Origin: an uncultured Elusimicrobium sp.
GTDB taxonomy: Bacteria; Elusimicrobiota; Elusimicrobia; Elusimicrobiales; Elusimicrobiaceae
NCBI GenBank assembly: GCA_937891135.1
Contig: CALAFB010000048.1
Coordinates: forward strand, 35,784-99,783
Reading direction: 5' to 3'
Length of the DNA: 64,000 bases
A program made the position numbers and the translations under genes. Of the stretch, positions 56,611-64,000 are shown piece after piece. Position 1 is the first letter of the stretch. Every line of letters starts with the position of its first letter. The notes beneath the pieces were generated by a model, which saw only the letters and a program-made list of their open reading frames with translations, made no database searches and was not told the DNA's origin.

Positions 56611-58074
56611 ATGGAAGAACAAATCACGCAGGGAACCAATCCAGAACCTGCTACCGAAAGCAAGGCCGCCCGGCCTGAAACGGCCGATGTAAAACCGGCC
56701 CCCGCCGCCAAGATGCGCACCCCGCGCACCGGGCGCAATTACAACAACCGCCCCAATAATAACGGGTCGCGCAATTTTACGCCGCAACCCTCGCGCCAGC
56801 CCAACGGTGCCAAAGTGTTAGACGCGCGCGAACTCAATAAATTAAGCGTAGCGGAACTGACCAAACTGGCCGTTAATTACAATTTAGAAGATATTTCCGG
56901 CTTACGCAAACCGGAACTCATTGGCCGCATTATGGCCATTCAAGCCAAAGAAAACGGCTCTGTGTACGGCGGCGGCGTATTGGAAATTCTGCCCGACGGA
57001 TTTGGGTTTTTACGCTCCGAAGAAAATAATTACCTTTCCAGCGGGGATGATATTTATGTATCTCCGTCGCAAATTAAACGCTTTGGGCTGCGCCGCGGCG
57101 ACAGCATTGAAGGCCTCGTCCGCCCGCCCAAAGATAACGAACGGTACTTTGCCATGTTGCAAGTACAAAAAGTAAACGGTATAGAAACGGAAAAAATTTA
57201 TAACCGCCCGTTATTTGAAAATTTAACCCCGCTGCACCCCAACGAACGCTTTACGTTAGAAACGGGCAAATCCGCTCTTACGCAGCGCGTGATTGATATG
57301 ATTGCGCCCATTGGCAAAGGCCAACGCGCGCTGATTGTCGCGCCGCCCAAAAGCGGGAAGACCATGATTTTGCAGGCCATTGCCCACTCCATTGAAGAAA
57401 ATTACAAAGACACGGTTTTAATGGTGCTGTTAATTGACGAACGCCCCGAAGAAGTTACCGATATGCGCCGTAGCGTCAAAGGCGAAGTGGTAGCCTCTAC
57501 GTTTGACGAACCGCCCGAGTTTCACGTGCAAGTAGCCGAAATGGTTTTAAATAAAGCCAAACGCTTGGCCGAATCCGGCAAAGACGTAGTCATTTTGCTA
57601 GACTCTATTACCCGTTTGGCGCGCGCGTACAATACGGTCGCTCCGTCGTCCGGCCGTGTGCTGACCGGCGGGTTGGAAGCCACTTCGTTGCAAAAGCCCA
57701 AACGCTTTTTAGGCGCTGCGCGTAACATTGAAGAAGGCGGTTCTTTAACCATTATTGCTACGGCCATGATTGAAACCGGCAGTCGTATGGACGAAGTGAT
57801 TTTTGAAGAGTTCAAAGGAACCGGTAATAGCGAACTGACGCTGGACCGCAAACTGTCCGAGCGGCGTATCTTCCCGGCGGTGGACATTAACCGCAGCTCT
57901 ACGCGCAAAGAAAACTTGCTGCTAAGTGAAGATGAACTTAACAAAGTGTGGATTATGCGTAAAGTCTTAGCCCCGCTTAGTTCCGTAGATGCGATGAGTA
58001 TGCTGCTTGAAAAACTTTCGGCTACCAAGTCCAATAAGGACTTCTTTAAACAAATGGAAGTAAACGCGTTTTAA
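56611..58074 (+). CDS. rho: transcription termination factor Rho
   Basis: A 487-residue Rho. An Asn/Arg/Pro-rich N-terminal extension of about 75 residues (GRNYNNRPNNNGSRNF) precedes the Rho N domain (LSVAELTKLAVNYNLEDISGLRKPELI). Next come the RNA-binding cold-shock-like domain (GGVLEILPDGFGFLRSEENNYL) and the ATPase (Walker A APPKSGKT at 244-251, Walker B VVILLDSITRLARAYN, Q-loop SGRVLTGGLE). RNA-dependent hexameric helicase. AGGAG lies before the ATG; a strong intrinsic terminator follows. Confidence 0.96.
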   Translation: MEEQITQGTNPEPATESKAARPETADVKPAPAAKMRTPRTGRNYNNRPNNNGSRNFTPQPSRQPNGAKVLDARELNKLSVAELTKLAVNYNLEDISGLRKPELIGRIMAIQAKENGSVYGGGVLEILPDGFGFLRSEENNYLSSGDDIYVSPSQIKRFGLRRGDSIEGLVRPPKDNERYFAMLQVQKVNGIETEKIYNRPLFENLTPLHPNERFTLETGKSALTQRVIDMIAPIGKGQRALIVAPPKSGKTMILQAIAHSIEENYKDTVLMVLLIDERPEEVTDMRRSVKGEVVASTFDEPPEFHVQVAEMVLNKAKRLAESGKDVVILLDSITRLARAYNTVAPSSGRVLTGGLEATSLQKPKRFLGAARNIEEGGSLTIIATAMIETGSRMDEVIFEEFKGTGNSELTLDRKLSERRIFPAVDINRSSTRKENLLLSEDELNKVWIMRKVLAPLSSVDAMSMLLEKLSATKSNKDFFKQMEVNAF

Positions 58075-58097
58075 CATTTGTTGGCTGATAGATATGA

Positions 58098-58130
58098 GCG
58101 GAACAAACTTTTGTTTGTTCCGCCTTTTTG
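58098..58130 (+). terminator. terminator after rho
   Basis: GCGGAACAAAC...GTTTGTTCCGC followed by CTTTTTG. Confidence 0.8.
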
Positions 58131-58201
58131 TTGGTTGTTTTTTATTGGTTGAGCCGTTTGCCGTTTTGTGGTTGGTCGTTGTTGTTTAAAACGGCTATTA
58201 G

Positions 58202-58229
58202 TTGACTTGTTTTTTTTTTTTGCTATAGT
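58202..58229 (+). promoter_or_regulatory. pilin promoter with T12 spacer tract
   Basis: TTGACT, a 16-bp spacer made of TG, twelve T and GC, then TATAGT. Same architecture as 9059-9086, about 107 nt before the pilin ATG. Confidence 0.6.
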
Positions 58230-58335
58230 TTCCAGTGTTGGGTATGGGGGGAGGTATCTTCCATGCTAAAACGCAATATAAAAGAGTTTTAAGCGTTCTA
58301 ACGGCATTATAGAAGCAGTTTTTAAAGGAGAGAAA

Positions 58336-58851
58336 ATGAATAAGTACATGACCCGGCGGGGTTTCACGCTGATAGAATTATTAGTAGTAGTGCTCATCAT
58401 TGGTATATTGGCGGCGGTAGCGTTGCCGCAATACCAAAAAGCGGTGAAAAAGGCACAGGGAGAGGAAGTTCTCGTGGCTCTCCATGCACTAGACCAATCC
58501 CTTGCTACATATGCAATGGAGAACGGAAATTTATGCACTTTGTCCAATTCTACTTGTATGGATTCTCTCAATTGGCCTATTCCCGATCTTGTCAACTGGG
58601 AACGCACAACAAGTCCTGTGGCCGATTATGGAGCTCCAAACTGCCTTTCTTTTCGTAGTCAAATAGGAGATGCTACAATTTCAGGAAAATGGGATGCTGT
58701 AACTGGTGCACGTATTGAAACGCATTGTATTGGTACAGATTGTGCAGCATATTTTGGCTGTAGTGCAAGTACGGTTACGAGGTGTTATGGCACTCTAGGA
58801 ACGGGATGTCCTTCGTATGGGCAATCTACTGCCATGGAATGTAAACTATAA
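58336..58851 (+). CDS. type IV pilin-like protein (prepilin)
   Basis: A 171-residue prepilin: leader MNKYMTRRG, cleavage before F, then TLIELLVVVLIIGILAAVALPQYQKAVKKAQGEE. The C-terminal part is rich in Cys, Ser and Thr (eight or nine Cys after residue 60), predicting several disulfides in the periplasm or on the surface. AAAGGAGAG precedes the ATG. Monocistronic by its own promoter. The leader TRRGFT is the best guide to the original start of the interrupted pilin at 17486. Confidence 0.9.
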   Translation: MNKYMTRRGFTLIELLVVVLIIGILAAVALPQYQKAVKKAQGEEVLVALHALDQSLATYAMENGNLCTLSNSTCMDSLNWPIPDLVNWERTTSPVADYGAPNCLSFRSQIGDATISGKWDAVTGARIETHCIGTDCAAYFGCSASTVTRCYGTLGTGCPSYGQSTAMECKL

Positions 58852-58989
58852 CTTAATTTACAGCATATAGTTGAGGACGTTATTTTAGGTATATTAAACG
58901 GGCCCGTGTTTATCGCATGGGTTCTTTTGTATCCAACTGATATATATCTTTTTATAACATAATCCCCACTTTCTTTTTTTCTGTCAATT

Positions 58990-58998
58990 TGCTATAAT
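58990..58998 (+). promoter_or_regulatory. extended -10 promoter of rpmE
   Basis: TGC-TATAAT, 35 nt before the ATG; the -35 position is a T-rich run. Confidence 0.55.
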
Positions 58999-59032
58999 AA
59001 AGTACAAGATTTTGATTAAGGAAGAAATAAAC

Positions 59033-59389
59033 ATGAAAGAAAAAATACATCCGACGTATGAATTTGTGGAAGTTACCTGCGCTTGCGGTAATAAATTTAT
59101 GACCCGTTCCACAGCCAAAAATTTAAAGCTGGACATTTGCTCCGCTTGCCACCCGTTCTTTACCGGTAAACAGAAATTGTTAGACACCGAAGGAATGGTA
59201 GAAAAATTCAACAAACGCTTTGCCAAAACCGAAGGTAAAACCATGGTTCGCAAACCCAAAACCGAAGTAAAGGCCAAAGCCAAACTCAAAAAACCGGTGG
59301 CTAAAAAAGTAGCCGTTAAAAAACCGGCGGCCAAAAAAGCGGCTCCCAAAGCCGAAAAGGCAGAAGCCAAAAAAGCCGAAGCCAAATAG
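59033..59389 (+). CDS. rpmE: ribosomal protein L31 with Lys/Ala-rich C-terminal tail
   Basis: A 118-residue L31. The first 68 or so residues are a zinc-type (C+) bL31: IHPTYEFVEVTCACGNKFMTRS, then DICSACHPFFTGKQKLLDTEGMVEKFNKRF, with Cys pairs C-x-C and C-x-x-C. About 50 further residues are almost only K, A, P, V and E (KKPVAKKVAVKKPAAKKAAPKAEKAEAKK), a histone-like tail absent from standard L31. AAGGAAG lies before the ATG at 59033; an upstream in-frame start lacks a site. Confidence 0.92.
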   Translation: MKEKIHPTYEFVEVTCACGNKFMTRSTAKNLKLDICSACHPFFTGKQKLLDTEGMVEKFNKRFAKTEGKTMVRKPKTEVKAKAKLKKPVAKKVAVKKPAAKKAAPKAEKAEAKKAEAK

Positions 59390-59402
59390 CTACGCTTTAT
59401 CC

Positions 59403-59438
59403 AAAGAGCAGACAACCGCAAGGAAGTCTGCTCTTTTT
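59403..59438 (+). terminator. terminator after rpmE
   Basis: AAAGAGCAGAC...GTCTGCTCTTTTT; it ends about 20 nt before prfA. Confidence 0.8.
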
Positions 59439-59457
59439 ACATATATAAGGAAATAAT

Positions 59458-60516
59458 ATGGATACCTCTAAATACGCACAAGAATTTGAAACCTTAGAAA
59501 AAGAACTTTACTCCGGCAGTTTATCCGGCGCAGAACTAACAAAAAAAGCCAAACGCCACGCCTTCTTAAAACCCATTATTGAAAAAGAACGTGAAATTGC
59601 CCAAACCGAAAAATCCATCGCGGACGACCGCGCGATGATTGAAGCCGGGGAAGACAAAGAACTGGTCAAAATGGCGGCGGATGAACTGGCGGAACTGGAA
59701 GCCAAGTTGCCGGAACTTCAAAAAGAGTTGCGTATTTTAGTCATCCCGCCGGACCCGAACGATTCTAAAAACATTTATTTGGAAATTCGCCCCGGTGCAG
59801 GGGGGGATGAATCGGCCTTGTTTGCGGCCGAACTATTGCGCGTATACCAACACTTCGCGCAAACGAAAGGGTGGACGACGGAAATTTTGGAATTTACGCC
59901 TACGGGCTTAAAAGGTTGCAAGTACGTCAGTATGTTTATTAAGGGCGACGGCGCGTACTCCTGGCTGCGTACCGAAGCCGGCACCCACCGCGTGCAGCGC
60001 GTGCCGGATACGGAAACTTCGGGCCGCGTGCATACGTCCACAGTAACCGTAGCCATTATGCCGGAGGCCGAAGAAATTGACATTGAAATCAAACCCGAAG
60101 ATTTAGAGCTGGAAACTTCCCGCGCGGGCGGCCATGGCGGGCAGAACGTCAACAAAGTGGAAACAGCCGTGCGTATTTTGCATAAACCCACCGGGATTGT
60201 TGTGTCCTGCCGCGAAGAACGCCACCAAGGTGCCAACCGCGAAAAAGCCCTCGCTATGCTGCGCGCCAAACTTTACCAAATAGAAGAAGAAAAGCGCAAT
60301 AAAGAAATTTACGACGAGCGCAAAAGCCAAGTAGGTACCGGCGACCGGTCCGAAAAAATCCGCACGTATAACTTTCCGCAAAGCCGCGTGACGGACCACC
60401 GCACGAATATCTCTTACCATAATCTCTTAGAAATTATGGAAGGCAACATTGAGCCGATTTTAACGGATTTACGCACGTACCGTGTGGAACAAAAACTCAA
60501 AAATCTGCAAATCTAA
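59458..60516 (+). CDS. prfA: peptide chain release factor 1
   Basis: A 352-residue class I release factor for UAA and UAG. GGQ motif in RAGGHGGQNVNKVETAVR (residues 227-229). The codon-recognition region HRVQRVPDTETSGRVHTS carries the RF1-type PET-like tripeptide PDT rather than SPF. Ends in a TAATG overlap with prmC, the methylase that modifies its GGQ glutamine, so enzyme and substrate are translationally coupled. Confidence 0.96.
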   Translation: MDTSKYAQEFETLEKELYSGSLSGAELTKKAKRHAFLKPIIEKEREIAQTEKSIADDRAMIEAGEDKELVKMAADELAELEAKLPELQKELRILVIPPDPNDSKNIYLEIRPGAGGDESALFAAELLRVYQHFAQTKGWTTEILEFTPTGLKGCKYVSMFIKGDGAYSWLRTEAGTHRVQRVPDTETSGRVHTSTVTVAIMPEAEEIDIEIKPEDLELETSRAGGHGGQNVNKVETAVRILHKPTGIVVSCREERHQGANREKALAMLRAKLYQIEEEKRNKEIYDERKSQVGTGDRSEKIRTYNFPQSRVTDHRTNISYHNLLEIMEGNIEPILTDLRTYRVEQKLKNLQI

Positions 60517-61352
60517 TGACGATTGCTGAACTATTACACCACGCACAAACCCGGTTAACGGCGGCGGGTTCCGACGAGCCGCAAGCCAATAGCGAGTTTT
60601 TGCTCGCGCACGTGTTAGGTGTTACGCGCACGTGGGTGCTGGCGAACGGCAGTTTTGAAATTTCCGATAAAGACCAAGCCCAGTTTGAAAAGTTACTAGC
60701 CCGCAAAGAAGCCGGGGAGCCGCTATCACACATTGTGGGGTTCCAACCGTTTTGCGGGTTAGATATTTTAGTTTCGCCCGACGTACTCACCCCGCGCCCG
60801 GAAACCGAAGATTTAGTAGAACAAGTTAGTAAGCAGTTTGATAAAAAAGGGGCGTACACGTTTTTGGATATGTGCACGGGAAGCGGGTGTATTGCGGTGG
60901 CCCTGGCACGTAAATTCCCGAACGCGCGCGTACTAGCGGTAGATATTTCCGAGGCTGCGTTAAAAGTAGCCGCGCAAAATATCCGCAAGCATAAACTGCA
61001 AGAGCGCGTGCAACTCTTGCAAAGTAATTTATGGGAAGAAGTATCTGGCATGTTTGATTTAATTATTGCCAACCCGCCGTATATCCCCACGGAAAATTTA
61101 GCGGGTTTAACGCGCGAAGTTCAACGCGAACCGCGCCTAGCGTTAGACGGAGGAACGGACGGGTATGAAATCACGCGCCCGTTATGCCAAGCGGCAGACA
61201 GTTTTTTAGCACCGGGCGGGCTCTTGGCCTTAGAATTAGATGACGGACAGGCGGAACCGCTAGCACGCGGGCTAGCCGAAATCGGTTGGCAGGCAACCGT
61301 CAAAAAAGATATATTTAACGTAGCGCGTTTTGTATTTGCTACGCGTAGTTAG
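60516..61352 (+). CDS. prmC: release factor glutamine methyltransferase
   Basis: A 278-residue SAM-dependent enzyme that N5-methylates the GGQ glutamine of release factors. N-terminal helical substrate domain (EPQANSEFLLAHVLG), GFQPFCGLDILVSPDVLTPRPETEDLVE, SAM site LDMCTGSGCIAVALA and catalytic NPPY (LIIANPPYIPTENL). Directly coupled to prfA. Confidence 0.95.
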   Translation: MTIAELLHHAQTRLTAAGSDEPQANSEFLLAHVLGVTRTWVLANGSFEISDKDQAQFEKLLARKEAGEPLSHIVGFQPFCGLDILVSPDVLTPRPETEDLVEQVSKQFDKKGAYTFLDMCTGSGCIAVALARKFPNARVLAVDISEAALKVAAQNIRKHKLQERVQLLQSNLWEEVSGMFDLIIANPPYIPTENLAGLTREVQREPRLALDGGTDGYEITRPLCQAADSFLAPGGLLALELDDGQAEPLARGLAEIGWQATVKKDIFNVARFVFATRS

Positions 61353-61361
61353 GGGGAACTT

Positions 61362-62633
61362 ATGGACCGATTTTTAATTAACGGCGGAAAAAAATTAAAC
61401 GGAACGGTGCACATTAGCGGCAGTAAAAATGCGGCACTTCCTATTTTAGTAGCCACGTTACTGACCGACGAGAAATGTGTGCTTCGCCGCGTGCCGAATT
61501 TGCGTGATGTGCGTACGACCTTAAAGATTTTGGAGTATTTAGGCAAAAAAATTACGTATCAAAACAATACCGTTACTGTGGAAGCCAACGGCACACTCAA
61601 AAATAATTTACCGTATGAACTGGTCAAACAAATGCGTGCCAGTTTTTGGGTGGCCGGGCCGTTACTCACGCGGTTTAAACAGGCCGATATTCCGCTGCCC
61701 GGCGGGTGCGCTATCGGCGTGCGCCCGGTGGATATTCACTTAAAAGGGTTTGAAAAATTAGGCGCCGTGTGCGATGTAAAAGCCGGCAATGTGCTGCTCC
61801 GCGCGCAACGACTTCAACCTGCACAAATTATTTTGCGCTTCCCTAGTGTAGGGGCTACGCAAAATTTACTGATGTGTGCGTGTTTAATCCCCGGGGAAAC
61901 CATTTTAGAAAATACAGCCAAAGAGCCCGAAGTGGACGATGTAATTGCGTTCTTAAACAAAATGGGTGCGGATATTCATACCGACGACAAAGGACGCCTA
62001 ATCGTGCACGGACAAACCGTACTACACGGGGCCGAACATACCGTGGTGGCGGACCGTATTGAAACGGGTTCGTTTGTGCTGGCAGCCGCAGCCACGCGCG
62101 GAGATGTAACCGTGGCGGATTGTGTGCCGGAACACAATGCCATTTTGCTAAGCGATTTGCGCGAAGCCGGATTCACACTAGACGTAACGGATACTTCCGT
62201 GCACGTACACGCCTACAACGGGGAAATAAAACCGGTGCGCGTACGTACCGCGCCATACCCGGGTTTCGCGACGGACTTGCAAGCCCCGTGGATGACGTTA
62301 ATGACCCTTTGCACCGGCACCGCGGAAATTGACGAAGATATTTTTGAAAACCGTTTTATGCACGCGCCGGAACTGGTGCGTATGGGCGCGAATATTTATA
62401 CCGAAAAAAGCGTCGCGCGCGTAACGGGCGTTCAGAAATTATCGGCCGCGCATGTGCAAGCGTCGGACCTGCGCGGCGGGTTTGCGCTTGTGATGGCGGG
62501 GCTCTGTGCTGACGGGAAAACGGAAGTGGAACGTATTTACCACATAGACCGCGGGTACGAAAATTTGGAACAAAAACTCACCGCGTTAGGGGCCAATATC
62601 CGCCGCTATAACCCCGATAAAGATGAATTTTAA
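61362..62633 (+). CDS. murA: UDP-N-acetylglucosamine 1-carboxyvinyltransferase
   Basis: A 423-residue MurA, the first committed step of peptidoglycan synthesis. The catalytic Cys is in PGGCAIGVRPVDIHLKGFEKLGA (Cys116), so it should be fosfomycin-sensitive in principle. SKNAALPILVATLL at the N-terminus and FATDLQAPWMTLMTLC are typical. A ten-base gap follows prmC, and the end overlaps folC by 11 bases. Confidence 0.96.
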   Translation: MDRFLINGGKKLNGTVHISGSKNAALPILVATLLTDEKCVLRRVPNLRDVRTTLKILEYLGKKITYQNNTVTVEANGTLKNNLPYELVKQMRASFWVAGPLLTRFKQADIPLPGGCAIGVRPVDIHLKGFEKLGAVCDVKAGNVLLRAQRLQPAQIILRFPSVGATQNLLMCACLIPGETILENTAKEPEVDDVIAFLNKMGADIHTDDKGRLIVHGQTVLHGAEHTVVADRIETGSFVLAAAATRGDVTVADCVPEHNAILLSDLREAGFTLDVTDTSVHVHAYNGEIKPVRVRTAPYPGFATDLQAPWMTLMTLCTGTAEIDEDIFENRFMHAPELVRMGANIYTEKSVARVTGVQKLSAAHVQASDLRGGFALVMAGLCADGKTEVERIYHIDRGYENLEQKLTALGANIRRYNPDKDEF

Positions 62634-63855
62634 CACGTTCTATAAAAACCTGCAAACCCGCACCGCAAAGAATACCGGGGCGGGTTTAGTTGCGTTTGGG
62701 CGTTTACTGGCCCGTCTGCAACATCCGCAAAACCAGTACAAAATTATCCACGTAGCCGGAACTAATGGGAAAGGAACCGTATGTACGCTGCTCGCTCATA
62801 CGTTGACGTGTGCCGGATATGAAACAGGATTATTTATTTCCCCGCATTTAATTTCTCCTACGGAGCGGATTCAATTAAACGGACAATCTATTTCCGAAGC
62901 AGATTTTTGTCAGGCTGTTCAAACGGTACTGGCTGCTGAACAGGAGCCGCTCAATTTTTTTGAAGTACTAACGGCGGCGGCCCTTGTTTATTTTGCCGTG
63001 CAGCAAGCAAAGTACGTCGTCTTAGAAACGGGCCTAGGGGGGAGAAAGGACCCCACGAATATAGGTACGCCTGTACTGGCTATCATTTCCGCTATTGGGC
63101 TAGACCATACCCGGGTATTAGGAAGTACGCTTTCCCAAATTTCCGCCGAAAAAGCCGGTATCATGAAACCGGGTGTACCTGTGCTATGCGGGGACACCAC
63201 ACCCGAAGCCGCCCGCGTGCTAGAACAAACCGCTATCACGCAGCGCGCACCATTAACTTGGGTAAAAGAAGGGGTCCCGTTTTACGAATATGCGTACGAT
63301 TTTGTAAACGGGTTTACCACGCTTCACACGGCAGACCGTACGGAATGGGATTTACATTTATTGGGTAGTAACCAAACGCAAAATGCGTGCTTGGTGTATC
63401 ACGCGGCGCGGCAGTTAGGCGTGCCTGAAAATGCGATTCAAACGGCGTTTGAAACGGTGCGGCTGCCCGGGCGGTTTGAGCGGATTAAAAAGGATAATAC
63501 GACGTTTATTTTAGACGGCGCGCACAATCCGCAAGCCATGCAAGGGCTGCTCCATTTTTGGCAGAAAACACCGTATGCACTTCAAAAACCTACGTTACTA
63601 TGCGGGTTTATGAAAGATAAAGATTTTAAACAAATGCTTTCTTTGCTCACGCCGCATTTTGCGCGCGTCATTATAACCGTGCCGCCTGCTGCACGCGGGG
63701 CTACCGCCGAAGATTTTGACGAATGGTTGCGCGTCCCTCATATCACGTTTGAGCCCAATTACCGCGCTGCCATTTCTTTAGCCCGAAAAGAACCTGTGGT
63801 ATTATGCACGGGCTCGTTTTACTTGGTAGGCGCGGTACATGAATTAATCGTGTAA
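62623..63855 (+). CDS. folC: folylpolyglutamate synthase / dihydrofolate synthase
   Basis: A 410-residue Mur-ligase-fold enzyme that adds glutamate to (dihydro)folates. P-loop HVAGTNGKGTVCTLLAH, second motif YVVLETGLGGRKDPTN, LDHTRVLGSTLSQISAEKAGIMKPGVP, and FILDGAHNPQAM are all present. Start within the murA end. Followed by palindromes rather than a simple terminator. Confidence 0.94.
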   Translation: MNFNTFYKNLQTRTAKNTGAGLVAFGRLLARLQHPQNQYKIIHVAGTNGKGTVCTLLAHTLTCAGYETGLFISPHLISPTERIQLNGQSISEADFCQAVQTVLAAEQEPLNFFEVLTAAALVYFAVQQAKYVVLETGLGGRKDPTNIGTPVLAIISAIGLDHTRVLGSTLSQISAEKAGIMKPGVPVLCGDTTPEAARVLEQTAITQRAPLTWVKEGVPFYEYAYDFVNGFTTLHTADRTEWDLHLLGSNQTQNACLVYHAARQLGVPENAIQTAFETVRLPGRFERIKKDNTTFILDGAHNPQAMQGLLHFWQKTPYALQKPTLLCGFMKDKDFKQMLSLLTPHFARVIITVPPAARGATAEDFDEWLRVPHITFEPNYRAAISLARKEPVVLCTGSFYLVGAVHELIV

Positions 63856-63882
63856 GTAAATGTTTGTACTACTCGGGGAAAC

Positions 63883-63973
63883 CATAGGCGCAAGCCTATG
63901 AAGGAGAGGAAAAGCCACACCAAAAATCGAAGATTTTTCTTGTAATTGGTGTGGCCAAATAGCAAAGCTATTT
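63883..63973. repeat. three consecutive palindromes at the window end
   Basis: CATAGGC-GCAA-GCCTATG (63883-63900); GCCACACCAA/TTGGTGTGGC around AAAAATC-GAA-GATTTTT (63914-63955); AAATAGC-AAA-GCTATTT (63957-63973). No gene in 63856-64000. The array probably continues beyond the window and resembles the palindromic locus at 17.3-19.4 kb in style. Confidence 0.6.
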
Positions 63974-64000
63974 GAAACGCGCGAAGCGAAAAAAGCCACG

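Overview
The window looks like a chromosome segment of an Elusimicrobiota-type gut bacterium carrying a complete, tRNA-integrated siphovirus prophage. The lineage is inferred from the near-identical class III-signal pilins (FTLIELLVVVLIIGILAAVALPQYQK), three of them in 64 kb, together with the fused PfaA-like megasynthase and the DPE2-like amylomaltase. No rRNA or other decisive marker is present, so the phylum call is an inference.

Left host part (1-19444): the 3' part of an iterative PfaA-like KS-AT-KS-ACP-KR-DH synthase, translationally coupled to its phosphopantetheinyl transferase; a non-coding AT-rich stretch with a strong leftward promoter; a pilin; a biotin-dependent carboxyltransferase; a TRL-like lipoprotein; a leftward maltose module (SLC45-like MFS carrier plus CBM20-CBM20-GH77 4-alpha-glucanotransferase); a group-2-like sigma-70 factor with a Lys/Ala-rich tail; tRNA-Arg(CCT); then a palindrome-rich locus (17.3-19.4 kb) holding a pilin gene interrupted in frame by a 342-bp palindromic insertion, and a nitroreductase.

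Prophage (19445-50607, about 31 kb): bounded by a 14-bp direct repeat of the 3' end of tRNA-Gln(TTG). In order: integrase on the minus strand against attL, XRE regulator, paired lipoproteins, a second integrase, a hairpin-dense control region, an excisionase-like protein, small early genes, a PolB-type 3'-5' exonuclease, RusA, a lambda-O-like initiator gene containing four iterons and an AT-rich unwinding region, many small Cys-rich proteins, two methyltransferases, an ASCH protein, a late promoter with an immediate terminator, then packaging (ParB-MTase, terminases), head (portal-MuF fusion, protease, HK97 capsid), connectors, tail with a probable -1 frameshifted chaperone pair, tape measure, an oppositely oriented Cys-rich repeat gene with its own promoter, tail tip and fibres, and a lysis cassette (M15 endolysin, small membrane proteins, nested Rz/Rz1 spanins).

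Right host part (50594-64000): tRNA-Gln, spoVG, ispE and a MORN-repeat protein on the minus strand; then trxA, polA, coaE, rho, a pilin, rpmE with a Lys/Ala-rich tail, and a tightly packed prfA-prmC-murA-folC run.

Host promoters repeatedly show an extended -10 (TGn-TATAAT-like). At least two and perhaps three genes (sigma factor, MORN protein, polA) have a -10 placed so that transcription would begin at the ATG, suggesting leaderless mRNAs. Two of the three pilin promoters carry an identical T12 tract in the -35/-10 spacer.
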